DNA of 64,000 nucleotides, taken from NCBI RefSeq assembly GCF_013170805.1, contig NZ_CP051293.1:6144001-6208000 (forward strand), written 5' to 3'. Source of the stretch: Mesorhizobium sp. NZP2077. Its GTDB lineage: Bacteria; Pseudomonadota; Alphaproteobacteria; Rhizobiales; Rhizobiaceae. Numbering within the stretch: the first letter of the stretch is position 1; each line of letters begins with the position of its first letter. Shown one piece after another: positions 50,644 to 60,620 of the stretch. The notes below the pieces were generated by a model that made no database searches, was not told where the DNA came from, and worked only from the letters and a program-made list of their open reading frames with translations. The translations under genes and the position numbers were made by a program.

Positions 50644-52113
50644 ATGAGTATTCCATCAATGGACCTTCGCGACCCCTCTTTGCTGCGCCAGGCTGCTCTC
50701 GTTGGAGGCAACTGGATCGAAGCTGATCCGACACATGCCATCGCTGTAGCGAACCCGGCGACCGGCGAGTTGGTAGGCTACGTCCCAAAGCTCGGCGGCG
50801 CCGAAACGCGCACCGCCATTGAGGCTGCTTGTATTGCGCAGAAAGGATGGGCGGCGAAGACCGCCAAGGAGCGCGCTGGCATCCTGCGCAAATGGTTCGA
50901 GCTGATGACGGCGAACCAGGATGATCTCGGCCGCATCCTCACGCTCGAACAGGGCAAGCCGATCGCCGAGGCAAAGGGCGAAATCGCCTATGGGGCGAGT
51001 TTCGTCGAATGGTTCGCCGAAGAGGCCCGTCGCCTCTACGGCGACATTGTGCCGGGGCATCAGCCCGACAAGCGCATCCTCGTGATGAAGCGGCCGATCG
51101 GCGTCGTCGCGGCGATCACACCGTGGAACTTTCCCAATGCCATGATTACGCGCAAGGCGGGTCCGGCTTTTGCCGCTGGTTGTGCGATGGTGCTGAAGCC
51201 TGCTTCGCAAACCCCGTTTTCGGCCATCGCGCTCGCCGTTCTGGCTGAGCGCGCGGGTCTGCCCAAGGGCCTGTTCAGCGTCGTCACCGGCCCGGCCAGG
51301 GAGATCGGCGGCGAGATGACGGCCAACCCAACCGTGCGCAAGCTAACCTTCACCGGCTCGACCGAAATCGGCGCGGAACTCTACCGGCAAAGCGCCCCAA
51401 CCATCAAGAAGCTCGGCCTTGAACTCGGCGGCAACGCACCCTTCATCGTCTTCGACGATGCCGACCTCGACGCCGCCGTAGAAGGTGCGCTGATTGCCAA
51501 ATTCCGCAACAATGGCCAGACCTGCGTTTGCGCCAACCGTCTCTATGTTCAGGAATCGGTCTACGACGCCTTTGCGGAAAAGCTGGCCACCGCTGTTGGC
51601 AGCCTGAAGACCGGAAACGGCTTCGACGAAGGTGTCGTTCTCGGCCCGCTGATCGATCAAGCCGCGCTGGAGAAGGTCGAGGAACATATCGCCGACGCGA
51701 CGTCCAAGGGTGCGCGCATCATACAGGGCGGCAAGCGCCATGGGCTCGGCGGTACCTTCTTCGAGGCGACCGTGCTGGCCGATGTCCGTCGTGATATGGC
51801 CGTAGCCAGCGAGGAGACCTTCGGTCCGGTTGCGCCACTCTTCCGTTTCAAAGACGAAGCCGACGTGATCGCCCAGGCCAACGATACGGAATTCGGCCTC
51901 GCCTCGTATTTCTACGCGAAGGACCTGGCCCGCGTTTTCCGGGTCGCCGAAGCGCTCGAATACGGCATGGTCGGCGTCAATACCGGGCTGATCTCGACGG
52001 CGGAAGCGCCCTTCGGTGGCGTGAAATCGTCCGGGCTGGGGCGAGAGGGGTCACGCTACGGGATCGAGGAATTCACCGAGATCAAATACGTATGCCTCGG
52101 CGGCATTGCCTAG
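50644..52113 (+). CDS. gabD: NAD(P)-dependent succinate-semialdehyde dehydrogenase
   Basis: 489 residues from the ATG at 50644; a later ATG at 50659 is possible and no strong ribosome site distinguishes them. Motifs: 'TPWNFPNAMITRKAGPAFAAGCAMVLKPASQTP', 'FTGSTEIGAEL', 'GLELGGNAPFIVFDDADLD', 'NNGQTCVCANRLYV' with the catalytic Cys and the second Cys two residues on that is typical of GabD, and 'EETFGPVAPLF'. It oxidises succinate semialdehyde, a product of HpaI, to succinate. It precedes hpaI by 45 nt and shares an HpaR-type operator. Confidence 0.92.
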   Translation: MSIPSMDLRDPSLLRQAALVGGNWIEADPTHAIAVANPATGELVGYVPKLGGAETRTAIEAACIAQKGWAAKTAKERAGILRKWFELMTANQDDLGRILTLEQGKPIAEAKGEIAYGASFVEWFAEEARRLYGDIVPGHQPDKRILVMKRPIGVVAAITPWNFPNAMITRKAGPAFAAGCAMVLKPASQTPFSAIALAVLAERAGLPKGLFSVVTGPAREIGGEMTANPTVRKLTFTGSTEIGAELYRQSAPTIKKLGLELGGNAPFIVFDDADLDAAVEGALIAKFRNNGQTCVCANRLYVQESVYDAFAEKLATAVGSLKTGNGFDEGVVLGPLIDQAALEKVEEHIADATSKGARIIQGGKRHGLGGTFFEATVLADVRRDMAVASEETFGPVAPLFRFKDEADVIAQANDTEFGLASYFYAKDLARVFRVAEALEYGMVGVNTGLISTAEAPFGGVKSSGLGREGSRYGIEEFTEIKYVCLGGIA

Positions 52114-52158
52114 ACAACTCACCAACGTTCCAGCTGTTTTCGCTCAAAGGATTTCGCC

Positions 52159-52965
52159 ATGCCGGCGCCAAGAAACTTGTTCAAGCAGGCTTTGAAGAAA
52201 GGCAATGCGCAAATTGGCCTGTGGCAGGCGCTGGCCAACCCCTACACTGTCGAGATATGCGCTGGTGCGGGCTATGACTGGTTGCTGCTCGATGCCGAAC
52301 ACGCACCCAATGACGTGCCTTTGCTTGTCTCACAATTGCAGGCGATGAAGGGAACGGCGAGCCAGGCCGTGATCCGCCCGGTCGTCGGCGAAAGCTGGAT
52401 CATCAAACAGTTGCTCGACATCGGCGCGCAGACGCTCTTGGTGCCCATGATCGAGAGCAGGGCTCAGGCCGAGGCAATGGTGAAGGCAGTGCGCTACCCG
52501 CCGCACGGCGTGCGCGGCGTGGGCGCAGCGCTCGCACGTGCGTCTGCCTTCAACCGCATTCCCGACTATCTGCAAACGGCCAATGACGAAATCTGCCTGT
52601 TGCTCCAGTTGGAAAGCCGAACCGGCCTCGCCGCACTCGACGACATCGCCTCGACCGAAGGCGTCGACGGCGTGTTCATCGGCCCGGCCGACCTTGCCGC
52701 CGATATGGGGCAGCTCGGCAAGCCGGGTGCCCCGCAGGTGCAGGCGGAGGTGGAGAAGGCGCTGATCAGGATTCGGGCGCACGGCAAGGCGGCAGGCATA
52801 CTGATTGGCGATCTTTCGCTGGCAAAACACTATCTCGAGCTCGGCGCCACCTTCGTCGCCATCGGCAACGATGTGACGCTGCTTGCCGGTGCCACCACCA
52901 AGCTGCTCGCCGATTTCAAGGCCGCTGGCCCGGCCCAGGGAATAGCGGATGTGAGTGTGTACTGA
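52159..52965 (+). CDS. hpaI: 4-hydroxy-2-oxoheptane-1,7-dioate aldolase
   Basis: 268 residues. HpaI/HpcH class II pyruvate aldolase: 'GLWQALANPYTVEICAGAGYDWLLLDAEHAPND' with the general-base His, 'AVIRPVVGESWIIKQLLDIGAQTLLVPMIESRAQAE', 'LLLQLESRTGLAALDDIASTEGVDGVFIGPADLAADMG' with the metal-binding Glu and Asp, and 'GILIGDLSLAKHYLELGATFVAIGNDVTLL'. It splits 4-hydroxy-2-oxoheptanedioate into pyruvate and succinate semialdehyde, the last step of the hpa pathway. It is 45 nt behind gabD. A decayed copy is at 35.02-35.24 kb. Confidence 0.95.
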   Translation: MPAPRNLFKQALKKGNAQIGLWQALANPYTVEICAGAGYDWLLLDAEHAPNDVPLLVSQLQAMKGTASQAVIRPVVGESWIIKQLLDIGAQTLLVPMIESRAQAEAMVKAVRYPPHGVRGVGAALARASAFNRIPDYLQTANDEICLLLQLESRTGLAALDDIASTEGVDGVFIGPADLAADMGQLGKPGAPQVQAEVEKALIRIRAHGKAAGILIGDLSLAKHYLELGATFVAIGNDVTLLAGATTKLLADFKAAGPAQGIADVSVY

Positions 52966-53801
52966 ACGGCTGCGCCACTCGCCGCTGGCTATCTCAGCCC
53001 AGTTGACCCCGAGGAAATGGCGAAGAATAGGCGGAGGCTGTCTATCGCACCAGGGGCAGTCCACATTTGGAGATTGTCTACGCCAACTGTGCCGGTGGCC
53101 GCCCCGCGACAGACCGCCCTTGATTGCGATCTCCGCGCCGACGACGTCGGCGCCCAATGAAAAACGGCGTATAAACCGCAGTCCTGCGCGCGTCCGCGAC
53201 TGCGGACAATTGTCGCGCGTTGGACGTCGGAGCCGTCACCCTGGTTGAGACAAGGGGCCGCACTCGAATGGCGGGCCGTTGTGCCCCCCGGTGATTGCGG
53301 CTCATTGCCTGAGCCGGGCGAATCCCCGACCAACGGAACCACGCCGCATATGGAACGACGAGCCGTGCGGACTACTGGCGCCGCTGGCAAGGCGGGCGTG
53401 ACGAATGAGCGCCGCGCTACATGTTGCTGCACGGCCGGATCGGCGGTTTCGGCTTATACGGAGCTATTGGGCGCCTGATGGGGTCGTAGGCAAGCGAGAT
53501 TCGGATCGGCTTGGCAGTAGTAGGGTGTTGAGCAGCCTCACGCCTGGCGAGCAGCGCTGCCGACATTTCTGTGACCAGCTTTCGGATCTCCAACGACGTC
53601 TCCTCCCAAAGACGCCTCCCGCAGACTGTTCGTATCACTGTCTCCGATTGTCTGCATTCAACTTTGATATACGTCCGCAATGGCGTCGACGCGACCGACC
53701 TTTAGTTATGCGGCGCGAGCCGGACCCCGAGAGAGTTCGCTTCAACAAACACGGCCAGCGTTTGCTCGACCTTCTGAGCCACAGCGTCCGTCCGCTCGAT
53801 T
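52966..53801. other. Gene-poor stretch after hpaI
   Basis: About 835 bp with no recognised gene. A minus-strand frame of 87 codons (53417-53680, containing 'EIRKLVTEMSAALLARREAAQ') has the most protein-like composition but no family match I can name. Other frames are Arg- and Pro-rich noise. No repeats or hairpins with T tracts were evident. Confidence 0.45.
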
Positions 53802-54431
53802 TCATAAGCAGCGGCCTTTCCTGAACTTTCGAGATCGGATGGCGAGCACAATTATGCCTTCGAGCGTGACGATGGCGACAGCTGCCCAGAAGCCAACTTG
53901 CGCCAAATCATATCCGCTGCTGCGCAAGGCATAACCAAGACACAGAAACGGCGTGTTCCACAGCAGGCATCCAAGCGAGGTCGCTGCCAGGAAAGTTCTG
54001 GTTTCAAGCTTCAAGGCGCCGGCCGGCAAGGCAAGATAGATTCGAACCGCCGGGATGACCTGCCCCGCCAGCGTCACCCAGAAATGATTACGACGGTAAG
54101 CGTCGGCCAGCCCGTCATAGAACGGCAGTTTCAGGAATATGTATTTGCCATAACGCGCCACGGCCGCCCGCGCCCGTTGCGGCCCAAGCGCAAAGCCGAT
54201 CGCGTACCAGCACAGCCCTCCAATCACCGACCCAGATGTCGTAACTGCAATCGTCAGCACGAGTGCCCCGCCATCTGGCACGGTCAATCCCAACAGCATC
54301 AGCAAGATATAGGACGGAAAGAGAGGGACGAACTTTTCGGCAATGGCGAGACATCCGATACCAGCAAGCCCGAAGCTCATCAGCACGGTGACAGCGTGCG
54401 GCACGTGCATGGTGAGCTCAGGCGCAGTCAT
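53802..54431 (-). CDS. DedA / SNARE-associated family membrane protein
   Basis: 209 residues from the ATG at 54431, inside the end of the upstream methyltransferase gene (14-nt overlap). Several membrane segments and the DedA landmarks 'FGLAGIGCLAIAEKFVPLFPSYILLMLLG', 'SVIGGLCWYAIGFALG', 'GQVIPAVRIYLALPAGALKLETRTFLAATSLGCLLWNTPFLCLGYALR' are visible. In DedA proteins the 'GR.IP.(R)' motif is involved in lipid flipping; here it is 'GQVIPAVRIYLALPAG'. Coupling to a PmtA-like gene supports a membrane lipid function. Confidence 0.85.
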   Translation of the reverse strand: MTAPELTMHVPHAVTVLMSFGLAGIGCLAIAEKFVPLFPSYILLMLLGLTVPDGGALVLTIAVTTSGSVIGGLCWYAIGFALGPQRARAAVARYGKYIFLKLPFYDGLADAYRRNHFWVTLAGQVIPAVRIYLALPAGALKLETRTFLAATSLGCLLWNTPFLCLGYALRSSGYDLAQVGFWAAVAIVTLEGIIVLAIRSRKFRKGRCL

Positions 54432-54996
54432 CTGATCTGCAAATCCGGTAGACGGACGCCGGCGGTATGTTCCAGACAGTTCGGCCGACATGCGCCGAAC
54501 TGAGGTTCAGCTGATCGAGAACAGAATCGGGAACCGGACAGCGTGGGCCATAGGTGATCTGATAAAACGCGCCATTGGGTCTCAGATATCTAAAGGCTCC
54601 GCTCAAGATGGCTTTAACCTGCCTGGGCAGCATGGCACGAAAGCCCAGCCCGCTGACGACAGCGCCAACCGAGGCGCCGTCAAACAGCTTGAGGTCGGCG
54701 AGCCGTGTCGCATCCATCTGGAGAACGCGGGCCTGGGGGAAGCGCGACTTCAAGAGCTGGACAAAATCAGCGCTGAACTCGACCAGCGTAAGATCCCTCT
54801 CGCGCACACCGCGCTTGAGCAGCGAATAGGTGAAAGCGCCGGTGCCAGGTCCCAGCTCGATGACGGGTCCGGTCGCGGAACCGATGTCCCGGGTCATCAG
54901 TGCCGCGACCCGGGCGCCTGATGGGGCCACTGCCGCGATGCTACGTGGGTTGCGAAGCCAGGCAAGGAAGAATGGCGGGATGTCAGCGATCGACAT
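54418..54996 (-). CDS. PmtA-like phospholipid N-methyltransferase, copy 1
   Basis: 192 residues from the ATG at 54996 (GGAGGG upstream). 'FFLAWLRNPRSIAAVAPSGARVAALM', the SAM-binding motif 'VIELGPGTGAFTYSLLKRG', 'LTLVEFSADFVQLLKSRFP', 'VVSGLGFRAM' and the C-terminal 'YQITYGPRCPVP...VWNIPPASVYRI' match the short rhizobial phosphatidylethanolamine N-methyltransferase (PmtA) family, which is also distantly like rRNA dimethylases. It is almost a duplicate of the protein at 61858. The substrate may be phosphatidylethanolamine or another amine; activity not proven. Confidence 0.82.
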   Translation of the reverse strand: MSIADIPPFFLAWLRNPRSIAAVAPSGARVAALMTRDIGSATGPVIELGPGTGAFTYSLLKRGVRERDLTLVEFSADFVQLLKSRFPQARVLQMDATRLADLKLFDGASVGAVVSGLGFRAMLPRQVKAILSGAFRYLRPNGAFYQITYGPRCPVPDSVLDQLNLSSAHVGRTVWNIPPASVYRICRSDDCA

Positions 54997-55291
54997 GCTT
55001 GCCCTCCAGGATCGAACCATAAACAGAAGTGGTGACGTGTCGTTCAGCCGCGAGGCTGGTTAAATTGCAGGCCATTAATCTCGTCCTATTCAGTGAGGGG
55101 CCGAGAACTCACACGCCCGGATTGAGAAAACCTGTCACACAAATAGTCTTCGAAGGATCGTTTGGGCGGCGTCGGGATGGGCCAAAAAAAGTCACTCGCA
55201 GGAGGTTGCCTGCAAGGTTTTCGCAATGCAGCTGCGCTGGTGCCTGGCTAAACTGTTCGCGTGAACGACGGAGCTGGACGGAGCTGATTGA
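54997..55291. promoter_or_regulatory. Divergent control region for pmtA-like copy 1 and the two-component genes
   Basis: The part next to the methyltransferase (55041-55140) shares blocks with 62495-62580 upstream of the second pmtA-like gene, notably GATTGAG followed by ACCTGTC (55122-55137; 62559-62575) and CCTATTC. The GACAGG element lies on the methyltransferase strand and could be a promoter or regulator site. The response-regulator start at 55292 is on the other side. Confidence 0.5.
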
Positions 55292-55966
55292 ATGCGCGTG
55301 CTGTTGGTGGAAGACGAGCAGGCCATGGTCGCGGTTCTGCGCAGCGGGCTGGTCCGCCACGACATGGTTGTCGACGATGTGGCCAGTCTGGCTGATGCAG
55401 ACGCCGCGCTCGACAACGACATTTACGACGTGGTGCTGCTGGACCGCAGGTTGCCCGATGGCGACGGGCTTTCGCTGATCAAGTCGCTGCGCGCGAACGG
55501 CAATGTGGTGCCGGTGCTGGTGCTGACGGCAAAGGGTGACCTAGTTGACCGGGTTGCCGGCCTGGACAGTGGCGCTGACGACTATCTTGGGAAGCCGTTT
55601 GCCTTTGAGGAGCTGTTGGCCCGGCTTAGGGCCATCATGCGCCGGCCAGCCAATGTGCCGGCCGACATCGCGAGGATAGGTCGTATGTCGTTCGACTTCA
55701 CGCATCGCGAGGTGCATGTCGACGGGGTTCTTCTACGGATGCCGCGGCGGGAATTGCTCGTCGTTGAAGCCCTGATGCGGCGGATGGGACGCATGGTGCT
55801 GCGCGAAACGCTGATGGAGGCCGTTTTTGGCATGAATGACGATATCGAGTCGAATGCTCTCGATACGCATATTTCGCGGGCTCGCCGCAAGTTCACAGAT
55901 GCCAATGCGGGCGTGATGATCAGTGGCATACGTGGCGTCGGCTATCTGTTGCGCGAGACGGCATGA
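55292..55966 (+). CDS. OmpR-family response regulator
   Basis: 224 residues. Receiver domain with Asp51 as phosphoacceptor ('VVLLDRRLPDGDG'), acidic pocket 'EDE' at residues 7-9, Thr79 and Lys101 ('DDYLGKPF'); then an OmpR winged helix with 'RMPRRELLVVEALMRRMGRMVLRETLMEAVFG' and 'NALDTHISRARRKF'. It overlaps the histidine kinase gene by 4 nt (ATGA). The RND efflux genes lie immediately beyond the kinase in convergent orientation, and the pmtA-like gene is divergent, so these are likely targets. Confidence 0.93.
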   Translation: MRVLLVEDEQAMVAVLRSGLVRHDMVVDDVASLADADAALDNDIYDVVLLDRRLPDGDGLSLIKSLRANGNVVPVLVLTAKGDLVDRVAGLDSGADDYLGKPFAFEELLARLRAIMRRPANVPADIARIGRMSFDFTHREVHVDGVLLRMPRRELLVVEALMRRMGRMVLRETLMEAVFGMNDDIESNALDTHISRARRKFTDANAGVMISGIRGVGYLLRETA

Positions 55967-57315
55967 TGCGGCCAAAGCCGCGTTCCCTGAAATGGCTTCT
56001 GGTCAGCCGAATTGTAGCGTTGCAGGCTGCAATGATTGCAGCCTTTGTGGTGCTGATCGTCGGGGCACTCTGGATCACCGGCTATCTCGTCGACGATTAC
56101 GAGGGAGGCAGTCTCGACGTGATCGCGGATGCGGTTGTTCGAGACGCAAGTGGAGGGTTGGCGCTTGAGCCGACCTCCGCGCTTGTTCGACTTCGGTCGG
56201 AGGCGCCGGGACTATGGTTCGTGATCCGAGATGCTGAGTCACATCGCTTGTCGGAGGGCAACATTCCGGCGACCTATGCGCCTGTCGTCGGCATACTCGA
56301 CAAGCTGAATGACGCCCGGCTGGGGCAACTCGGGGTGGGTGGAAAACCTGATGCAGTGATCAAGTGGGTGCCTACTGCCGCTGGCAAAGTTCAGATCCTG
56401 ACGGGCACGCAAGGGAGGATGTCCATGCGTCGCCTTGCCCTGGGCGTATCTGGTGGATTTGTCTCCGTCATCTTGCCCGTGATCGCCCTTATGGCGCTGG
56501 CAACCCTGGTCGCAACACCTGTCGTCGTACGCCGGGCGCTGGCGGGGCTGGGCCGGGCAGTGGCGCAAGCGACCCGCATCGAATTTGACAAGCGCGGCGT
56601 GCAGCTACCGGTGAACGATGTGCCCGTCGAAATCGGCCCTCTCGTCAGCGCGGTCAACGATGCGCTTCAGCGCCTCGATGCGGGATATGCGCGCCATCAG
56701 CATTTTCTCGCGCAGGCCGCGCACGAACTGCGCACGCCCATTGCCATATTGAATGCTCGACTTGCGACGTTGCCTTCCGGATCCGCCAAGACGAGCCTCT
56801 TGGAGGATGCGGCGCGTCTAACAACCCTCGCCGGCCAGCTTCTCGATCTCCAGCGACTTGATCAGAAGTCGAATCACTTCCTGCCGGTCAATCTTGTCGG
56901 AATGGCCAAACAGGTGGTCTTTGACCTTGGCCCGTTGGGGCTTGCGGCGGGCTACGACATGTCATTCGAAGCTGAGCGAGACGAAATCCTCATCATGGGC
57001 GACCAGACCTCGCTCGAAAGGGCGCTGACCAATCTGGTGCAAAACGCCATCGACCATGGTGGCCGCCACGGAACCATCACGGTTCGTGTCGAAGCAGCCG
57101 GCTTCATCGACGTTTGCGATGAAGGCAAAGGGATACCGGTCGATGAGCGGAGGCAGATCTTCGAACCGTTCAACCGCTTGACGCCGGACGGTCGCGGTGC
57201 CGGCCTAGGGCTAAATCTGGTGCAGGAGATCATGCACCTGCACGGCGGTCAGGTTGCTGTCGTCGAAGCTGGCAAAGGCGCGTGTCTGCGCATGTCTTTT
57301 GCGATGCCGAGCTGA
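55963..57315 (+). CDS. Sensor histidine kinase
   Basis: 450 residues. One N-terminal membrane helix (about 18-42), a periplasmic region of about 115 residues, a second helix near 162-185, a HAMP-like linker, then the H-box 'HELRTP' with His254, N-box 'NLVQNAIDHGG', G1-box 'DEGKGIPV', and 'GAGLGLNLVQEIMHLHGG'. It phosphorylates the response regulator encoded just upstream. The periplasmic sensor is short and of no recognised type. Stimulus unknown; efflux and lipid-modifying neighbours suggest envelope stress or a toxic amphiphile. Confidence 0.93.
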   Translation: MMRPKPRSLKWLLVSRIVALQAAMIAAFVVLIVGALWITGYLVDDYEGGSLDVIADAVVRDASGGLALEPTSALVRLRSEAPGLWFVIRDAESHRLSEGNIPATYAPVVGILDKLNDARLGQLGVGGKPDAVIKWVPTAAGKVQILTGTQGRMSMRRLALGVSGGFVSVILPVIALMALATLVATPVVVRRALAGLGRAVAQATRIEFDKRGVQLPVNDVPVEIGPLVSAVNDALQRLDAGYARHQHFLAQAAHELRTPIAILNARLATLPSGSAKTSLLEDAARLTTLAGQLLDLQRLDQKSNHFLPVNLVGMAKQVVFDLGPLGLAAGYDMSFEAERDEILIMGDQTSLERALTNLVQNAIDHGGRHGTITVRVEAAGFIDVCDEGKGIPVDERRQIFEPFNRLTPDGRGAGLGLNLVQEIMHLHGGQVAVVEAGKGACLRMSFAMPS

Positions 57316-57533
57316 CGGGTCGCCACGAGCTGGCGGCCTACGCGACGGCACGACGAGCATATGCGTGAGGAGCGGTTGCCGGCCCTTGATATGCCGCCAA
57401 GCCGCTCCCTTCCGCCCCGACCAGGTCGCTCCCGGCTCAGAACACCAGATCAAGAACTTTCAAGCGTATCGCAACCCTACATGACCGGAGCCGTGCCTCC
57501 GACAGGCCGCACGGCGCTACAACCGGACCCATG

Positions 57534-60500
57534 TCAGGCCGCCTTTCCGCGTTCGGCGATCAGCGTGCCGGCGGCAAGATCTGCCTCGGTGACCGAGGTA
57601 AGCCGCTTCAGGCGACGGCCAAGCCAGGCGTTCAGATCGTCCATGGTGGTGAACATCACCGGCACGACCATCAAGCTGAGCAGGGTCGAGGTGATCAGCC
57701 CGCCGATCACCGCAACGGCCATCGGTGCGCGGAAGCTGGCATCGGCGCCGATGCCGATCGCCGCAGGCATCATGCCGGCCACCATGGCGATCGTGGTCAT
57801 GATGATCGGGCGCGCGCGCGCCATGCCTGCCTTCATCAATGCGGCGCGCCGGTCCAGGCCTTCGGCCTGTCTTTCGATGGCATAGTCAACCAGCAGGATC
57901 GAGTTCTTGCAGACGATGCCCATCAACATCAGGATGCCGATTGTCGACGACAGGTCGAGGGCTGCGCCATAGAGCAGCAGCGCCAGGGCAGCGCCGCCGA
58001 GCGACAACGGCAAGGCGATCAGGATGGTGAGCGGCTGCAGGAAGTTCCTGAACAAAAGCACTAGCACGGCCACGACCATCAGAATTCCGGCCACCAGCGC
58101 CAGTGCGAAGCCACGGAACATCTGCGTCATCTCTTCTGTAGCGCCATATTCGATATGGCTGACGCTGGCGGGAAGGTTCTTCAGCGCCGGCAGTGCGGCG
58201 ACTGCACTCATCGCAGCGCCAAGCACGACCCCGTTCAGATTGGCCTCGACCGCGACCAGGCGCTTGCGGTCGAGACGTTGGACCTTGCCTTGCTCGGCGC
58301 CGAACGAAATGTCGGCGACCGAAGTCAGCGGTACCACCTTGCCGTCGGCGGTGCCGACACGCAGTTTGCGCAAGGTATCGAGGTCGCCACGCGCCGATTT
58401 GTCGAGCAGCACGCGGATCGGCACCAGCCGGTCGCCAAGGTTGAACTGGGCCGAATTGGAGTCGGTTTCGCCAAGCGTGGCGATGCGCGCAACGGTTCCC
58501 AGCGACATCACCGACACACCAAGGCGGGCTGCCTCGTCCAGGCGCGGCTTGACCAGCAGTTCGGGGGCCGGCGGCGGCTGGTTGGACAACACATTGACGA
58601 GTCCCGGCATCGCCCGCATCTCGGTCTCGAGCTGGCGCGCGGCCCTGTTCAGTTCTTCAGGATTGTTGCCGGCCAGATAGATCGAGACTTCCTTGCCGCC
58701 GGAATCCGAAACGAAGGTGAACTGTATATCGGGTATCTTGGCCAGGATCGGAAGCGCGGCAAGCTCGAACGACTTGCGGTCGAGTTGCCTGTCGCTGCGC
58801 GGCTTGAGCCTGATGAGCAAGGTCACCTTGTTGACGTCGTCGGTGGTCACCAGAACGTTTTCGACGTCCGATCGCGCCCTGAGGTCGCGCACGATGGTGT
58901 CGGAAACCCGCGCAGTTTCCTCCAGCCGCGTGCCCGGCGGCAACGTCACCTGGACCTGCGAGACGTTGCTGTCGCCGGTCGGCACGAAGCCAGTCGGCAA
59001 CTGGGTCAGAAGCAAGACCGAGCCCGCAAAGAACATGGCGACCAGGCCAAATGTCATCTTGCGATGGTCGAGCGTCCAGCCCAGCACCGAGAGATACCAG
59101 AGCGACAGCCGCGATGGCTCAGCCCTATGGTTTCCAGCAGCCTTCGGCTGCAACAGATAGGCCGCCATCAGCGGCGTGAGCAATCTTGCCACCACCAGCG
59201 AAATCAGCGCGGCGACAGCGACCGTCACGCCAAACTGCCTGAAATATTGGCCGACGGCACCACCGATGAAGCTGACCGGCGCAAACACCGCGACAATGGT
59301 CAAGGTTGTGGCAACGACCGCCAGGCCGATCGCATCCGCGGCCTCAATCGCGGCCAGATACGGCCTTTTGCCCATGTCGATATGGCGTTGGATGTTTTCG
59401 ATCTCGACGATGGCATCGTCGACCAGAATGCCAACCACCAGCGTCAGCGCCAGCAGGCTGACGCCATTCAAAGTGAAACCAAGGAGATCCATGATCGCGA
59501 AGGTCGGCAGGATCGACAATGGAATCGCGACTGCGGCAATCAGCGTGGCACGCCAGTTGCGCAAAAACAGGAACACCACAACCACGGTCAGGACCGCGCC
59601 CTCGACCAGGGCGGTGACAGCGGCGTTGTAGCTCGCTACTGTGTATTCGACATTGGAGATGACCTCGTTGAACGCAACGCCGGGGGTGCGTGCTGCAATT
59701 TCTGCCAGCCGCCTGGTAACGCCGGCGGCGACGGCTGTGTCGCTGTGGCCCTTGGCGCGGGAGACCGAGAACCCAACGACGGCTTCGCCATTGAGGCGCG
59801 CAAAGCCGCGCGGCTCGGCCGGCCCATCCTTGATCGTGGCGATGTTGCGCAGTTGCACCCAGCGGTTTCCGGGCAAGGAAACCGAAAGGCGAGACAGCTC
59901 ATTGAGCGATCCCACGCTGCCCAAGGTGCGGATCGACTGCTCCCTTTGACCGATCTCGCCGCGGCCGCTTGGAACATTGACGTTGATCTGGCGCAGGGCA
60001 GAATTGACCTGGTCCGCCGTCACACCCAGCGCCAGCAACCGGTCGGGGTCGAGCGAAACGGCTATCTCCCGATCGACGCCGCCGAGACGCTCGACTTTCT
60101 GGACGCCTGGAAGGGCGAGAAGCTCGCGGTTGATGGTGTCGTCCACGAACCACGACGCGTCGAGCAACGACATGTCGGGGGCTTGCACCGTGTAATAGAG
60201 GATCGCCCCACCCTCGACATCGACACGCGAGACGATCGGCTCCTGGATCGATTTGGGCAGCTCGGACCTGACCTGGCCAACGGCCTCGCGCACGTCACTG
60301 GTCGCCCGGTCTGGATCTATGCCGATCTTGAACTCGATGGTGGTCGTCGACACGCCATCCTTGATGGTCGAGCTGATGTGGTTGACCCCGGCGAGACCGG
60401 AGGCGGCCCCTTCGATGCGGCGCGTAACCTGGTTTTCCAACTCGGCCGGTGCCGCGCTCGCTTGCGACACAGTGACGGTGACGATCGGAAACGACAGGCT

Positions 60501-60620
60501 CGGATTGGCATTGACCGGCAAGCGCAGAAACGCCGCCAGTCCGGCCAGCGTGGCGACGACAAACAGCACGATGGTGGGTACCGGTTTGCGGATCGCCCAC
60601 GCGGAAATGTTGCTGATCAC
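57534..60620 (-). CDS. RND family efflux inner-membrane transporter
   Basis: 1028 residues. The GTG start at 60620 overlaps the stop of the adaptor gene by 4 nt (GTGA); this fits 'MISNISAWAIRKPVPTIVLFVVATLAGL' as first helix. Twelve membrane segments in two repeats are visible, with 'VVGILVDDAIVEIENI' carrying the two proton-relay Asp residues and 'GIVCKNSILLVDYA' carrying the Lys. It belongs to the hydrophobe/amphiphile efflux group and exports drugs or lipids across the envelope with the adaptor encoded upstream. No outer-membrane channel gene is in the window. Confidence 0.94.
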   Translation of the reverse strand: MISNISAWAIRKPVPTIVLFVVATLAGLAAFLRLPVNANPSLSFPIVTVTVSQASAAPAELENQVTRRIEGAASGLAGVNHISSTIKDGVSTTTIEFKIGIDPDRATSDVREAVGQVRSELPKSIQEPIVSRVDVEGGAILYYTVQAPDMSLLDASWFVDDTINRELLALPGVQKVERLGGVDREIAVSLDPDRLLALGVTADQVNSALRQINVNVPSGRGEIGQREQSIRTLGSVGSLNELSRLSVSLPGNRWVQLRNIATIKDGPAEPRGFARLNGEAVVGFSVSRAKGHSDTAVAAGVTRRLAEIAARTPGVAFNEVISNVEYTVASYNAAVTALVEGAVLTVVVVFLFLRNWRATLIAAVAIPLSILPTFAIMDLLGFTLNGVSLLALTLVVGILVDDAIVEIENIQRHIDMGKRPYLAAIEAADAIGLAVVATTLTIVAVFAPVSFIGGAVGQYFRQFGVTVAVAALISLVVARLLTPLMAAYLLQPKAAGNHRAEPSRLSLWYLSVLGWTLDHRKMTFGLVAMFFAGSVLLLTQLPTGFVPTGDSNVSQVQVTLPPGTRLEETARVSDTIVRDLRARSDVENVLVTTDDVNKVTLLIRLKPRSDRQLDRKSFELAALPILAKIPDIQFTFVSDSGGKEVSIYLAGNNPEELNRAARQLETEMRAMPGLVNVLSNQPPPAPELLVKPRLDEAARLGVSVMSLGTVARIATLGETDSNSAQFNLGDRLVPIRVLLDKSARGDLDTLRKLRVGTADGKVVPLTSVADISFGAEQGKVQRLDRKRLVAVEANLNGVVLGAAMSAVAALPALKNLPASVSHIEYGATEEMTQMFRGFALALVAGILMVVAVLVLLFRNFLQPLTILIALPLSLGGAALALLLYGAALDLSSTIGILMLMGIVCKNSILLVDYAIERQAEGLDRRAALMKAGMARARPIIMTTIAMVAGMMPAAIGIGADASFRAPMAVAVIGGLITSTLLSLMVVPVMFTTMDDLNAWLGRRLKRLTSVTEADLAAGTLIAERGKAA

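Noticed and set aside
53417..53680. 87-codon minus-strand frame as a gene
   Set aside because: No family resemblance, no clear ribosome site and no conserved neighbour. Left as unassigned sequence.
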